64,000 nt of DNA from Pseudonocardia sp. HH130629-09 (lineage in GTDB: Bacteria > Actinomycetota > Actinomycetes > Mycobacteriales > Pseudonocardiaceae), in NCBI RefSeq assembly GCF_001294645.1, contig NZ_CP011868.1, forward strand, positions 1,922,001 to 1,986,000, read 5' to 3'. The notes under the pieces were generated by a model that was not told the origin of the DNA, did not search any database, and saw only the letters and a program-made list of their open reading frames with translations. Positions within the stretch are counted from its first letter, which is position 1. Every line of letters begins with the position of its first letter. A program made the position numbers and the translations under genes. This document shows positions 45,499 to 54,201 of this stretch, piece after piece.

Positions 45499-45830
45499 TC
45501 AGCCGGATGCACGTGGGCGGGCCGCGTCGCGCAGCAGCAGCGTCGCGATCACGCTGCTCACGCCGGTCAGGGCGATCGCGACACCGACCGCCAGGAACTC
45601 CGCGACCACGCCGAACACCAGCGGCCCGACGCCCTGGCTGCAGGCCGAGCAGGTAGGCGGAGCCCACGCCGGTGACCACGTACACCGCGACGACCGCCGG
45701 GTACGGCAGGTCGAGGACGAGCGTGATCGACGCGCGCGGCCCGGCTGTGCGTCCCGCCTGCGTGCGCGCCGCCTCCGAGCGCGCCAGGACGTCGCCGGTG
45801 AGCACCTCCGCGAGGACCCTGCCCTGCCCC
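45499..45830 (-). pseudogene. Remnant of an MFS transporter
   Basis: On the minus strand one frame gives ASITLVLDLPYPAVVAVYVV, TGVGSAYLLGLQ, and another continues QGVGPLVFGVVAEFLAVGVA, IALTGVSSVIATLLLRDAA to a stop at 45499. These are the last helices of a major-facilitator protein. A segment between the two pieces is missing and the N-terminal helices are absent, so the gene is dead. Confidence 0.65.
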
Positions 45831-45895
45831 TGACCGGGTTGCTCCGGAGCCCTCATGATCACCGGCACGTGATCAGGTTGGCACAGGGCTCCGCG

Positions 45896-46789
45896 TCATG
45901 CTTCGGTCGCCGACGTCGGGTCACCCGCGGTCTCGCGATGCGTGGCGGTCATCGAGCCGAGCAGGTCGATCGCTCGCGCCGAGGGCGATCCCGGCTCGGG
46001 TGTGTAGGTGACGAGCATCTGGTCGGGCGCCGCGGGTGTCGTCCAGGTGAGGTAGGTGAGATCGAGATCGCCGACTTCAGGATGGCGCAGCAGCTGTACT
46101 CCGCCGGCCTTCTCGTGGACGTGATGCTCGGCCCACAACCGACGGAACGTCTCGCTGCGCACGCCCAGCGTTCCGACGAGTTCTGCCAGATCGGGGTGGT
46201 CGGGTCGTTGGCCCGCGGTCATCCGCAAGGTCCCGACGGTGTTGCGGGCCGCGTTGTCCCAGTCGCGCTGCCGGGCGGCGACCTCGTCGTCGCAGAACAG
46301 CAGCCAGGCCGTGTTGCGCTCGGTCTCGGGCCGTGCGGCGAAGTCGACGATCACCTCGCAGGCCAGCGCGTTCCAGCCGATGACCTGCGTGGTGCGGGTG
46401 ATGACGAGCGCGGGCACGGTCAGGGTCTCCAGGAAGAAGCGCGTCGCCGCCGTCACTCGCTCCGGTGCGACGCGCGCAGTCCGAGGGTGACGGCGCGGGG
46501 GGTGAGCGAGGTGGTGCAGGTGCGCCCGTTGGGTGTCGTCGAGCATCAGCACCCGGGAGAGCGCGTCGAGCACCGACTCGGACGGTCGTCCACCCCGGCC
46601 TTGTTCGAGCCGCACGTAGTAGTCGGTGGACAGACCCACGAGCAGGGCGACCTCCTCACGGCGGAGTCCAGCCACCCGGCGGCGTCCGGTCTCGGGCAAC
46701 CCGGCCGACATCGGCGTCACGGCGGCACGGCGCGCCTGGAGGAACTCCCCCAGCTCCGACTTCGACTCCCCGGGCCGTGGTGTCCTCAT
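45896..46789 (-). CDS. XRE-type regulator with MmyB-like ligand domain
   Basis: A 297-residue protein. The N-terminal HTH contains LGEFLQARRAAVTP, RRRVAGLRREEVALLVGLST and DYYVRLEQGRGGRPSESVLD, the typical MmyB-family DNA-binding opening. The C-terminal MmyB domain has VPALVITRTTQVIGWNALAC, NTAWLLFCDDEVAARQRDWD and LVGTLGVRSETFRRLWAEHH. In Streptomyces such proteins bind fatty-acid-like ligands and control a divergent oxidoreductase; here the divergent gene encodes an NTF2-fold protein. CAGGAT 6 bases before the ATG may be a -10 for leaderless mRNA. Confidence 0.92.
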   Translation of the reverse strand: MRTPRPGESKSELGEFLQARRAAVTPMSAGLPETGRRRVAGLRREEVALLVGLSTDYYVRLEQGRGGRPSESVLDALSRVLMLDDTQRAHLHHLAHPPRRHPRTARVAPERVTAATRFFLETLTVPALVITRTTQVIGWNALACEVIVDFAARPETERNTAWLLFCDDEVAARQRDWDNAARNTVGTLRMTAGQRPDHPDLAELVGTLGVRSETFRRLWAEHHVHEKAGGVQLLRHPEVGDLDLTYLTWTTPAAPDQMLVTYTPEPGSPSARAIDLLGSMTATHRETAGDPTSATEA

Positions 46790-46836
46790 GCCGCCATCCT
46801 GCCGAACCCGCGCGGCCGGTGGGTAGGAGTGGGGGT

Positions 46837-46860
46837 ACCCCGGTTGTTCGAACACCGGGT
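46837..46860. promoter_or_regulatory. Imperfect dyad upstream of the MmyB-like gene
   Basis: CCCGGT (46839-46844) and ACCGGG (46854-46859) flank a central TTCGAA (46847-46852). It lies 48 bases before the regulator start and could be its operator; symmetry is imperfect. Confidence 0.35.
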
Positions 46861-46992
46861 TGCCCCGTGCCCCGGGCCCGGCCGGCCTGGAGGAGAACCG
46901 GTTCGTGCCCGACGGTGGAGGCAGGTCAGTCGCGGGCCGCCGGCCTCGGCGGAGGCATTTCACCGCACGATCACTGATCTGATGGGGTCACC

Positions 46993-47541
46993 ATGACGAA
47001 CTCCGAGCGAACCGACTCCGCGCCGGCGACACCACAGCCGGCGCACCTCTCGCAGGCGAGCCTGGAGGAGAAGATCACCTATCTCCTGGATCGAGTGCAG
47101 ATCGCGGACGTGGTGCAGCGGTATGGCGAGTGCACCGACATGCGTGATTTCGCCCGTCTCCGGACCTGCTTCGTCGACGAGATCGAGGTCGATCACTCGC
47201 CGACGATCGGGATGGGCCGGATGCGAGTCTCGGCCGATCGTTGGTGTGAGCTGGCCGAGGAGTTCCACAGCCAGCTCGACGGGGACGAACACATGCTCAT
47301 CCCGCAGACCATGACCGTCCTGGGGGACACGGCGTCGTGTCACGTGCTGATGCACGCGCACCACTTCTACCGGCAGGCCAACGGGAGCCCGTTCCAGACC
47401 CTGGTCGGAACCTACGACATGGACCTGGTCCGGACCGACGAAGGCTGGAAGATCAGCCGCTCGATCCAGGGTGTGCACTGGTCTGAGGGGAACTGGCAGT
47501 TCCACTCCGACATCGCGGACTCGCTGACCGATGTCGGGTAG
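46993..47541 (+). CDS. SnoaL-like / NTF2-fold protein
   Basis: A 182-residue protein of the SnoaL_4/NTF2 superfamily: a long first helix LEEKITYLLDRVQIADVVQR followed by YGECTDMRDFARLRTCFVDE, D-x-S-P-T-I, strands with SCHVLMHAHHFYRQ and a final DLVRTDEGWKISRSIQGVHW. Relatives include small isomerases, dehydratases and polyketide cyclases; the conserved Asp/His pocket hints at catalysis, but the substrate is unknown. It is divergent from the MmyB-like regulator, which probably controls it. Confidence 0.85.
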   Translation: MTNSERTDSAPATPQPAHLSQASLEEKITYLLDRVQIADVVQRYGECTDMRDFARLRTCFVDEIEVDHSPTIGMGRMRVSADRWCELAEEFHSQLDGDEHMLIPQTMTVLGDTASCHVLMHAHHFYRQANGSPFQTLVGTYDMDLVRTDEGWKISRSIQGVHWSEGNWQFHSDIADSLTDVG

Positions 47542-47631
47542 GTGTCGCGCGGTTACGCCTCTCGCTCGATCGCGGTGGCTCTCGACTGAAGTGATCCCCG
47601 TCATCCGCCGGCGGTGGGAGATCCCGGTGGG

Positions 47632-48294
47632 TCAGGCGGCGGCGCGGACCGCCCGCCGGCTCAGGACCAGCGACAGCACCGTCACCCCGGTGAACGCCAG
47701 CGCGGCCCCGAGCGCCCAGCCGGCGAGTACGTCGGAGAGCCAGTGCACACCCAGGTAGACGCGGGTGGACCCGACGGCGCCGGCCCACAGCACCGCGAAC
47801 GCGGTGAGCAGCACCCGCCCACGGGCACGCAGGAGCGGCCACAACACGAGCACCAGCGTGGTCCAGGCGGCGGCGACCATCGTCGCGTGCCCGGACGGCA
47901 GCGACTCGTTCGCCGCCGACACCACCTGCAGGTCCGCCGGCGGCCGGGCCCGGTCGAGGACCCGCTTGACCGCGGTGAACACCCCGCTGGCGACGATCGG
48001 CACGGCGGCCAGGCACAGTCCGGCGGCCGGGCGGCCCCGGTAGGCCAGGACCGCCCCGCCGATCAGCCCGACCGCCGTGCTGCCGGCGGTGTTGCCGATC
48101 TCGGTGACCACCACCGCGGCCACGGTGACACCGGGGATCCGGTCCGCGGCGAGCCCGACTGCGGTCTCGGTGTCCCCGGCCTGGAGCACTCCGGTGTAGG
48201 CGATCGCGACGAGCACCCCGGCGAGCACCAGCAGCAGTGCCGCCACCGGGCCCGTCAGGCGGGCCGGGAGCGGGGGGCGGGCTCGATCATCCAT
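47632..48294 (-). CDS. PAP2-family membrane phosphatase
   Basis: A 220-residue integral membrane phosphatase with about six helices. The three-part active site is visible: KRVLDRARPP, SLPSGHAT and STRVYLGVHWLSDVLAGW. Family members dephosphorylate undecaprenyl pyrophosphate, phosphatidate or similar lipids; which applies here is not shown. ATG at 48294, 47 bases after the end of pgi on the same strand, so it may be read from the pgi transcript. Confidence 0.92.
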   Translation of the reverse strand: MDDRARPPLPARLTGPVAALLLVLAGVLVAIAYTGVLQAGDTETAVGLAADRIPGVTVAAVVVTEIGNTAGSTAVGLIGGAVLAYRGRPAAGLCLAAVPIVASGVFTAVKRVLDRARPPADLQVVSAANESLPSGHATMVAAAWTTLVLVLWPLLRARGRVLLTAFAVLWAGAVGSTRVYLGVHWLSDVLAGWALGAALAFTGVTVLSLVLSRRAVRAAA

Positions 48295-48341
48295 GCCGGG
48301 ATTCTCACCGGCGGGTGTGTGCCCCGCCGGACGAGGGGTGC

Positions 48342-50021
48342 TCATCGCCCGCGCCAGGCGCGGTAGCGGCCGATGAGCGCGGCGGTGGAGGCGTCCAGCC
48401 CGGCCTCCGCGGCGTCCGGCGGGTCCGCGGCGTGGAGCGCCGGGCCGAACTGCCGGGCCATGGCCTTGCCGAGCTCGACGCCCCACTGGTCGAAGGAGTC
48501 GACGCCCCAGATCGTGCCCTCGACGAACGTGACGTGCTCGTAGAAGGCGATGAGCTGTCCCAGCACCGACGGGGTCAGCTTCTCGGCGAGGATCGTCGAC
48601 GACGGCCGGTTGCCCGGCATGACCTTGTGCGGCACGACGTCGGCCGGAGTGCCCTCGGCCGCGATCTCCGCCGCGGTCCTGCCGAAGGCGAGCGCCGCCG
48701 ACTGGGCGAACAGGTTCGCCATGAACAGGTCCTGGGAGTCGGCGCCGTCCTCGCCCGCGGCGTCGTGGTGCGGCTGCGCGAAGCCGATGAAGTCGGCGGG
48801 CACGAGCCGGGTGCCCTGGTGCAGCAGCTGGTAGAAGGCGTGCTGGCCGTTGGTCCCCGGCTCGCCCCAGAAGATCTCCCCGGTGGTCGTGGTGACCGGG
48901 GTCCCGTCGCCGCGCACGGACTTGCCGTTGGACTCCATCGTCAGCTGCTGCAGGTAGGCGGGCAGCCGGTGCAGGTACTGGGAGTAGGGCAGCACAGCGC
49001 GGGTCTCGGCGCCGAAGAAGTTCGAGTACCAGATCCCGAGCATCCCGGCGATGACCGGAAGATTCTGCTCGAGCGGGGTGCTGCGGAAGTGGGTGTCCAT
49101 GGCGTGCATGCCGGACAGGAACTCCGCGAAGTGCTCCTTGCCGATCGCGCACATCAGCGACAGCCCGATCGCCGAGTCCAGCGAGTAGCGTCCGCCGACC
49201 CAGTCCCAGAACCCGAACATGTTGTCGGTGGAGATGCCGAACTCCGACACCTTCTCCGCGTTCGTGGAGACGGCGGCGAAGTGCTGGGCGACGGCGCCTG
49301 CGGCGTCCGTCCCGAGCCCGGCCAGCAGCCAGGACCGTGCGTTGCGGGCGTTGGTCAGCGTCTCCTGGGTGCTGAACGTCTTCGACGAGACGACGAACAG
49401 CGTCGTCGCGGGGTCGAGGTCGAGGGTCTTCTCGTACAGGTCGGTGGGGTCGATGTTGGACACGAACCGGCACTCGAGGTCCCGTTGCGCGTAGTCGCGG
49501 AGGGCCTCGTAGGCCATGACCGGGCCCAGGTCCGAGCCACCGATGCCGATGTTGACCACGGTGCGGATCCGCTGCCCGGTGAACCCGGTCCACGCCCCGG
49601 AGCGAACGGCGTCGGTGAACTCGCCCATCCGGTCCAGCACAGCGTGCACGTCGGCGACGACGTCCCGGCCGTCGACGGTGAGCGAGGCGTCCCGCGGCAG
49701 CCGCAGCGCGGTGTGCAGCACCGCCCGGTCCTCGGAGGTGTTGACGTGCTCGCCGGTGAACATGGCCTCGGTGCGCTCCGGCAGTCCTGCCGCCCGCGCG
49801 AGCCCGGCCAGCAGCCCGACGGTCTCGCGGGTGATGCGGTGCTTGGAGTAGTCGAGCACCAGGTCGGCGCCGGTGGCGGTGAGGGCGTTGGCGCGCTCGG
49901 GGTCGTCGTCGAACAGCGCCCGCAGGTGGCGCGGCTCGACCTCCGCCGCGTGCTCGGTCAGCACCGTCCACTCGCGCGTCGCCGTGATGTCGTGGCTGTT
50001 CGTGTCGGACACGCGGGCCAT
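48342..50021 (-). CDS. pgi: Glucose-6-phosphate isomerase
   Basis: Interconverts glucose-6-phosphate and fructose-6-phosphate. The 559-residue protein has [36 protein letters not shown], the signature [20 protein letters not shown] and the C-terminal [16 protein letters not shown] with the catalytic lysine region. The start is one of two adjacent ATGs (50021/50024) or a GTG at 50012 that has CATGAT 7 bases before it. The much longer open frame upstream is a GC artefact. PAP2 lies downstream. Confidence 0.96.
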   Translation of the reverse strand: MARVSDTNSHDITATREWTVLTEHAAEVEPRHLRALFDDDPERANALTATGADLVLDYSKHRITRETVGLLAGLARAAGLPERTEAMFTGEHVNTSEDRAVLHTALRLPRDASLTVDGRDVVADVHAVLDRMGEFTDAVRSGAWTGFTGQRIRTVVNIGIGGSDLGPVMAYEALRDYAQRDLECRFVSNIDPTDLYEKTLDLDPATTLFVVSSKTFSTQETLTNARNARSWLLAGLGTDAAGAVAQHFAAVSTNAEKVSEFGISTDNMFGFWDWVGGRYSLDSAIGLSLMCAIGKEHFAEFLSGMHAMDTHFRSTPLEQNLPVIAGMLGIWYSNFFGAETRAVLPYSQYLHRLPAYLQQLTMESNGKSVRGDGTPVTTTTGEIFWGEPGTNGQHAFYQLLHQGTRLVPADFIGFAQPHHDAAGEDGADSQDLFMANLFAQSAALAFGRTAAEIAAEGTPADVVPHKVMPGNRPSSTILAEKLTPSVLGQLIAFYEHVTFVEGTIWGVDSFDQWGVELGKAMARQFGPALHAADPPDAAEAGLDASTAALIGRYRAWRGR

Positions 50022-50024
50022 CAT

Positions 50025-50484
50025 GGCGCAGCGGGCGGTGCCGAGCGCGGCGACCCGGCCGCGGCGGCCGCCACTGCGCCGGCCGGGCGTACCGCCCGTC
50101 GCAGACGACGGGGCGCGGGACGAGCGGCCCGTCGTCTGCGACGGGCTGCAGACCGCACCGACCGTCGGTGACCCCCTGACGGGTGAGGCGACGATCACTG
50201 CGACGTCCGGGTGACGCGTCCGCCACCGGCGACACGCTGAGTGCTCGTGACCTGCGACGATGCCGCGTCGTCCGACCGTTCGACCGGTCGTGCCACGCAA
50301 TCCACCGGCCACAGTGACTCCCGGCCGGGTGACGGGTCGTGGCGAGCATCTCGTCGCGTCCCGCGGTCGTCTCGTCGCGCAGAGTCGCTCGATCGGGTGG
50401 CGCCCTGGGTTCGTGCACCTAGTGTCTTGTGCATTCCGTGGTGACGAGCTCACCCACGGTGATCATCTCGCACCTGGAGGAACC
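50025..50484. other. pgi-DoxX divergent intergenic region
   Basis: About 460 bases. The main content is the 19-bp inverted repeat at 50094-50146. Nearer the DoxX gene I see a CTGGAGGA ribosome binding site but no -10 I would defend. No RNA gene or open frame is convincing. Confidence 0.5.
50094..50146. repeat. 19-bp perfect inverted repeat upstream of pgi
   Basis: Arms 50094-50112 and 50128-50146 are exact reverse complements, with a 15-nt loop. It is 73 bases before the pgi start and lies between divergent genes, so it is not a normal terminator. An operator, a leader hairpin or a small-element scar are all possible. Confidence 0.7.
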
Positions 50485-50952
50485 GTGTACCGCTCCCTGA
50501 CCGGAACCCCCCGCGACGTCGTGCTCCTCGTCGCCCGCCTGCTGCTGGCCTACATCATGGTCATGCACTCGTGGAAGAAGATCGACGCCGGTCTGTTCGA
50601 CACCGCGACCGTCTTCGCCAAGTTCGGTATCCCGCTGGCCATCGCCGCGGCCTCCTTCACGATCGTCGTCGAGCTGGTCTTCTCCCTGTCGGTCGCGCTC
50701 GGCCTGCGCATGGTCGTCCCCGGCGCCCTGATGACCTTCGTGATGGCCGGTGCGATCTGGTTCGTCCACGGCAGGAACGGCCTGTTCATGGCCGACAACG
50801 GCTGGGCGCTGGTCGGCACGATCATCTGCGCCACGCTGATCCTCATGACCGCCGGCGCCGGCCGGTTCAGCGTCGACGAGCTCCTGTCCCGCCAGGCGGC
50901 GCGCCGGATGGAGCAGACCCAGGCCATCCCGCGCCAGACCGTCGCTGTCTGA
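50485..50952 (+). CDS. DoxX family membrane protein
   Basis: A 155-residue four-helix membrane protein: DVVLLVARLLLAYIMVMHSW followed by KKI, then GIPLAIAAASFTIVVELVFS and LSVALGLRMVVPGALMTFVM, and WALVGTIICATLILMTAGAG with the closing G-R-F-S-x-D. This is the DoxX/SURF4-like plan; in mycobacteria a DoxX protein joins an oxidoreductase complex for thiol homeostasis, but function here is not shown. GTG at 50485 with CTGGAGGA directly upstream. Two hairpins follow it. Confidence 0.9.
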   Translation: MYRSLTGTPRDVVLLVARLLLAYIMVMHSWKKIDAGLFDTATVFAKFGIPLAIAAASFTIVVELVFSLSVALGLRMVVPGALMTFVMAGAIWFVHGRNGLFMADNGWALVGTIICATLILMTAGAGRFSVDELLSRQAARRMEQTQAIPRQTVAV

Positions 50953-50961
50953 CCCGGACCC

Positions 50962-50998
50962 CCGGCCCGCCCGCGCGCCCCGAAGCCGGGCGGGCCGG
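50962..50998 (+). terminator. First hairpin after the DoxX gene
   Basis: Perfect 12-bp stem: arms 50962-50973 and 50987-50998, 10 bases after the stop. Confidence 0.7.
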
Positions 50999-51035
50999 TG
51001 ACCCTCTCCGGGCCCCGCCCGACCGGCGCGACCTC

Positions 51036-51067
51036 GGCCCGCACCCCGACGCCACGGGGTGCGGGCC
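51036..51067 (+). terminator. Second hairpin, upstream of the HipA-like kinase promoter
   Basis: Perfect 12-bp stem: arms 51036-51047 and 51056-51067. It ends 15 bases before the TAACCT -10 of the next gene. Confidence 0.6.
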
Positions 51068-51094
51068 GTTCGCGTCCGAAGATAACCTCCGCGG

Positions 51095-51976
51095 GTGGGC
51101 CACGAGCGGACGATCGAGGGGCGGGCGCTGCCCCGGCTGACCGCGATCCGGTACGTCACCCCGCTGCGCGAGGGCGGCTCGCTGCCCGGGCTGATGGAGG
51201 CCGACGATCTCGGCACCTACGCGGTCAAGTTCACCGGAGCCGGACAGGGCCGCCCGGTGCTGGTCAACGAGATCGTCTCCGGCGAGCTCGCCCGCGCGCT
51301 GGGGCTGCCCGTACCGCGGATCGCGACGATCGTCGTCGACGGGTCGCTCGGGCGCACCGAGCCCGACGAGGAGGTCCAGGAGCTGCTGCGCCACTCCGGC
51401 GGGCTCAACCTGGCCGTCGACTTCCTGCCCGGAGCGCTCGACCTGGACCCGATCGCGTTCGACGTCGGGTCCGGGTTCGCCGGGCGGGTGCTCTGGTTCG
51501 ACGCGCTCGTCGGCAACGTCGACCGGTCCTGGCGCAACTCCAACATGCTGCTGTGGCACCGCAGCCCGTACCTCATCGACCACGGCGCGACGCTCACCTT
51601 CGCCCACGACTGGTCGGCGGTCCCGCGCTTCGCCCACCGCCCGTTCGACGCCGGTGACCACGTGCTGCTCGGCGCGCACCCCGACCTGGACGCCGCCGAC
51701 GCGGCGCTCGCCCCGCTCGTCACCCCGGACCTGCTGCACGACGTGCTGGCCCTGGTCCCCGACGAGTGGATCGCCGACGTCGACGGTGTCGGCGGCCCCG
51801 ACGAGGTCCGCGCGGCCTACGCCGCCGCGCTGCTGGCCCGGGTCGCCGCGCGCGGGACCTGGCTGCCGGGCGTCGCTGCGACGGTCGCGGCGGGCAGACC
51901 GCGCCCGGTGGACCGCGCCCCGCGCCGCCCGCCGTGGCTGCGGATCGGCGGCGTCGGGGGCGGGGAGAGCCGGTGA
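51095..51976 (+). CDS. HipA-family kinase
   Basis: A 293-residue HipA-like Ser/Thr-kinase fold protein. LGTYAVKFTGAGQGRPVLVN supplies the nucleotide lysine, NEIVSGELARALGLPVPRIA follows, and the catalytic loop is FDALVGNVDRSWRNSNMLL with D-x-x-x-x-N-x-D and N, with PYLIDHGATLTFAHDW as metal-binding loop. It is shorter than E. coli HipA (440 residues), which acts on GltX, and lacks the HipB antitoxin neighbour. GTG start 6 bases after TAACCT, so the mRNA is probably leaderless. It overlaps the DUF3037 gene by 4 bases. Confidence 0.85.
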   Translation: MGHERTIEGRALPRLTAIRYVTPLREGGSLPGLMEADDLGTYAVKFTGAGQGRPVLVNEIVSGELARALGLPVPRIATIVVDGSLGRTEPDEEVQELLRHSGGLNLAVDFLPGALDLDPIAFDVGSGFAGRVLWFDALVGNVDRSWRNSNMLLWHRSPYLIDHGATLTFAHDWSAVPRFAHRPFDAGDHVLLGAHPDLDAADAALAPLVTPDLLHDVLALVPDEWIADVDGVGGPDEVRAAYAAALLARVAARGTWLPGVAATVAAGRPRPVDRAPRRPPWLRIGGVGGGESR

Positions 51977-52404
51977 GCGGCCTCGTCGCCTACGAGTACG
52001 CACTGCTCCGGGTCGTGCCGCGGGTCGAGCGCGGCGAGTCGATGAACGCCGGGGTGCTGCTGCACTGCCGCGCACGCGACGTCCTCGCGGTCCGGGTGCA
52101 CCTCGACCGCTCCCGGCTCGCCGCACTGGACCGGCACGCCGACGCCGACGCCGTCGCCGACCTCCTGGCGACCGTCGCCGCGGTGGCCGCGGTGCCCGAG
52201 CCACCCCGGTCGGACCGGCACGCCACCGGCGCACTGGCGGCGCGCGGGCCGGGGTCGGGGGAGGACATCGGCCGGCGCTTCCGCCGGCTCACCACCGCGC
52301 GTAGCACCATCGTGCGCCCGGGGCCGGTCCACACCGGGCTGACCGCGGACCCGTCGGCCGAGGCCGACCGGCTGCTGCACCGGCTCGTGCTGCCGGTGTC
52401 CTGA
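51973..52404 (+). CDS. DUF3037 family protein
   Basis: A 143-residue protein opening SGLVAYEYALLRVVPRVERG, then ESMNAGVLLHCRARDVLAV, the DUF3037 signature (Y-x-x-L-R-x-V-P-x-x-x-x-G-E-x-x-N-x-G-V-x-L). Its central GSGEDIGRRFRRLTTARSTI and V-R-P-G-P-V-H motif are also conserved. Function unknown. The GTG overlaps the kinase stop (GTGA), and this kinase-DUF3037 pairing recurs in actinobacteria, so the two very likely work together. Confidence 0.9.
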   Translation: MSGLVAYEYALLRVVPRVERGESMNAGVLLHCRARDVLAVRVHLDRSRLAALDRHADADAVADLLATVAAVAAVPEPPRSDRHATGALAARGPGSGEDIGRRFRRLTTARSTIVRPGPVHTGLTADPSAEADRLLHRLVLPVS

Positions 52405-52465
52405 GATCCCCCGGCACGGCGGCGCCGCCCGCTGACCGGCCCGGCACCGTCGGGTGCGGACGGTC

Positions 52466-52942
52466 TCAGGAGGACGCGGCGCGTCCCGCCTTCTCGATCG
52501 AGTCCGCGAGCTGGTCCTCGGTCAGCATCGGGAAGAAGCCACGGAAGCCCTGGTCCTGCACGCCGCTCCAGTCGTAGACCTGGGTGACCTTCGTACCGTC
52601 GCCCTCGGGCTCGAGGTGCCAGGTGTAGGTGTGGCCCTCGGCGCGGACGTCGCCGATCGTGTCCTTCTTCGCGTCGATCGGGTGCATCGACGGCGCCCAG
52701 CCGATCACGCGGTCGGGGTCGAAGGAGGTGACGGTGTTCCTCATCTGGTAGTCACCGAGGTCGCCGTTGTGCATGTTCATCACGAACTCGTCGCCGACCC
52801 CGCCGATCTCGGTCGCGCCCTCGACGCCGCGCAGCATGTCGGCACTGTCGATCTCCTGGTGCCGGGTGGGCGTCGACAGCAGGGCGAACAGCTGCGCCGG
52901 GCTGGCGGGGACGGTGCGGGTCACGGTGATCTGGTCGCTCAC
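52466..52942 (-). CDS. SRPBCC (START-like) family protein
   Basis: A 158-residue helix-grip protein: ITVTRTVPASPAQLFALLST as first strand and helix, GDEFVMNMHNGDLGDYQMRN, FDPDRVIGWAPSMHP, TYTWHLEPEGDGTKVTQVYD and the final helix LTEDQLADSIEKAGRAAS. This is the polyketide-cyclase/AHSA1-like hydrophobic-pocket fold; ligand unknown. The GTG at 52942 has AGAGGA just upstream and fits the fold start. Divergent from the phosphotransferase gene. Confidence 0.9.
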   Translation of the reverse strand: MSDQITVTRTVPASPAQLFALLSTPTRHQEIDSADMLRGVEGATEIGGVGDEFVMNMHNGDLGDYQMRNTVTSFDPDRVIGWAPSMHPIDAKKDTIGDVRAEGHTYTWHLEPEGDGTKVTQVYDWSGVQDQGFRGFFPMLTEDQLADSIEKAGRAASS

Positions 52943-53083
52943 GGATTCCTCTCCCACCGGTCGGCGTCGACGGCGCCGGGGTGCGCCGCGGGCGACCGGT
53001 CATGATCAGGGGAGGGGTGCCCGCATTCCCGGTCCGCGAAACGGGGGTGGCCGGCGCGCCGGCCGGTCGTGTTGCATCGGGGG

Positions 53084-54130
53084 ATGACCGACGCACACGA
53101 CGGGGTGGACCCGGTCGCGCTGACACGATGGCTGGCCGCCGAGGTGCCGCAGGTGGAGCTCGGGGACGGCCCGGTGGCCGTGCAGCGGATCTCCGGCGGG
53201 CACTCCAACCTCACCTTCCGGGTCACCGACGCCCGTGGCACCCCCTACGCCCTGCGCCGCCCGCCGACCGGGGGCGTGCTCGCCACCGCACACGACATGG
53301 GCCGCGAGTGGCGGTTCCTCAGCGCGCTGGCCGGCACCGCGGTGCCCGTGGCGGAGCCGGTCGCCCTGTGCCGGGACACAGCGGTGCTCGGTGCGGGCTT
53401 CTACCTCACGGGCTGGGTGGACGGAGTGGTGCCGGGCGACCCCGCCGCGGGCGAGGCGGTCCCGGAACCGGAGCGGTGGGCCTGCGGTCTCGACACCGCC
53501 GAGGTGCTGGCCGCGCTGCACGCCGTCGATACCGCGGAGGTCGGGCTCGGTGACCTGCAGCGTCCCGGCCGCTACCTGGAGCGGCAGCTGCGGCGCTGGC
53601 ACCGCCAGGCCCACTCGGGCGCGTTCACCGACCTGGCGGCGCTCGACGCCGCGCACGCCGCGCTCGTCGCGGCGATGCCCCCGGAGCTGCCCGGCGGGCC
53701 GCGGGTCGTACACGGCGACTACCGGCCCGGGAACCTGGCGTTCCGTGGCGGCCGGATCACCGGCGTCTTCGACTGGGAGCTCGCGACGCCGGGGGAGCCG
53801 CTGGCCGACCTCGGCTGGCTGCTGGCGTCCTGGGAACGGCCGGGCGACACGCTGCCCGCGATCACCAGCGGCCCGACCGCCGCGCCCGGCTGGCCCGACC
53901 GCGACCTCGTCGCCGCCCGCTACGCCGAGCTCTCAGGACTCCCGCTGGACCAGCTGCCGTACTGGGTGGCGTTCGCGCACTGGCGCTGCGCCTGCATCGG
54001 CACCGGGGTCTGGACCCGTTACGCCCAGGGCAACATGGGGTCCGGTGCCGAGACCGGCGCCGACCTCGAGCGGCGTCGCGAGGGTGTGGTCGCCGACGCG
54101 GAGGCCGCACTCGCCGCGCTGCGCCGGTAG
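53084..54130 (+). CDS. APH-family phosphotransferase (ACAD10-N/FadE36-like)
   Basis: A 348-residue protein kinase-like fold: RISGGHSNLTFRVTD as nucleotide loop, YALRRPPTGG with R-R-P-P typical of the FadE36/ACAD10 subgroup, the catalytic loop VVHGDYRPGNLAFRGG and the metal-binding FDWELATPGEPLADLGWLLA. Members of this subgroup phosphorylate hydroxyl-acyl-CoAs in some organisms; others are antibiotic kinases. The R-R-P-P motif and C-terminal WRCACIGTGVWTRYAQG favour the former. ATG at 53084. Confidence 0.85.
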   Translation: MTDAHDGVDPVALTRWLAAEVPQVELGDGPVAVQRISGGHSNLTFRVTDARGTPYALRRPPTGGVLATAHDMGREWRFLSALAGTAVPVAEPVALCRDTAVLGAGFYLTGWVDGVVPGDPAAGEAVPEPERWACGLDTAEVLAALHAVDTAEVGLGDLQRPGRYLERQLRRWHRQAHSGAFTDLAALDAAHAALVAAMPPELPGGPRVVHGDYRPGNLAFRGGRITGVFDWELATPGEPLADLGWLLASWERPGDTLPAITSGPTAAPGWPDRDLVAARYAELSGLPLDQLPYWVAFAHWRCACIGTGVWTRYAQGNMGSGAETGADLERRREGVVADAEAALAALRR

Positions 54131-54201
54131 CGGCGGAACGGCGTCGCGGGGCGTAGTCTCCTGCCGACCACAGGTGATCACCCGGACCGGGGGAGACGAC
54201 G

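Noticed and set aside
47632-50418. Open frame of 928 codons on the minus strand ending in PAP2
   Set aside because: Only the last 220 codons (PAP2) are real; the rest is an out-of-frame shadow of pgi.
50022-50453. N-terminal extension of pgi
   Set aside because: The extra 140 or so residues are Arg/Ser/Thr-rich, would span the 19-bp hairpin, and are not part of Pgi.
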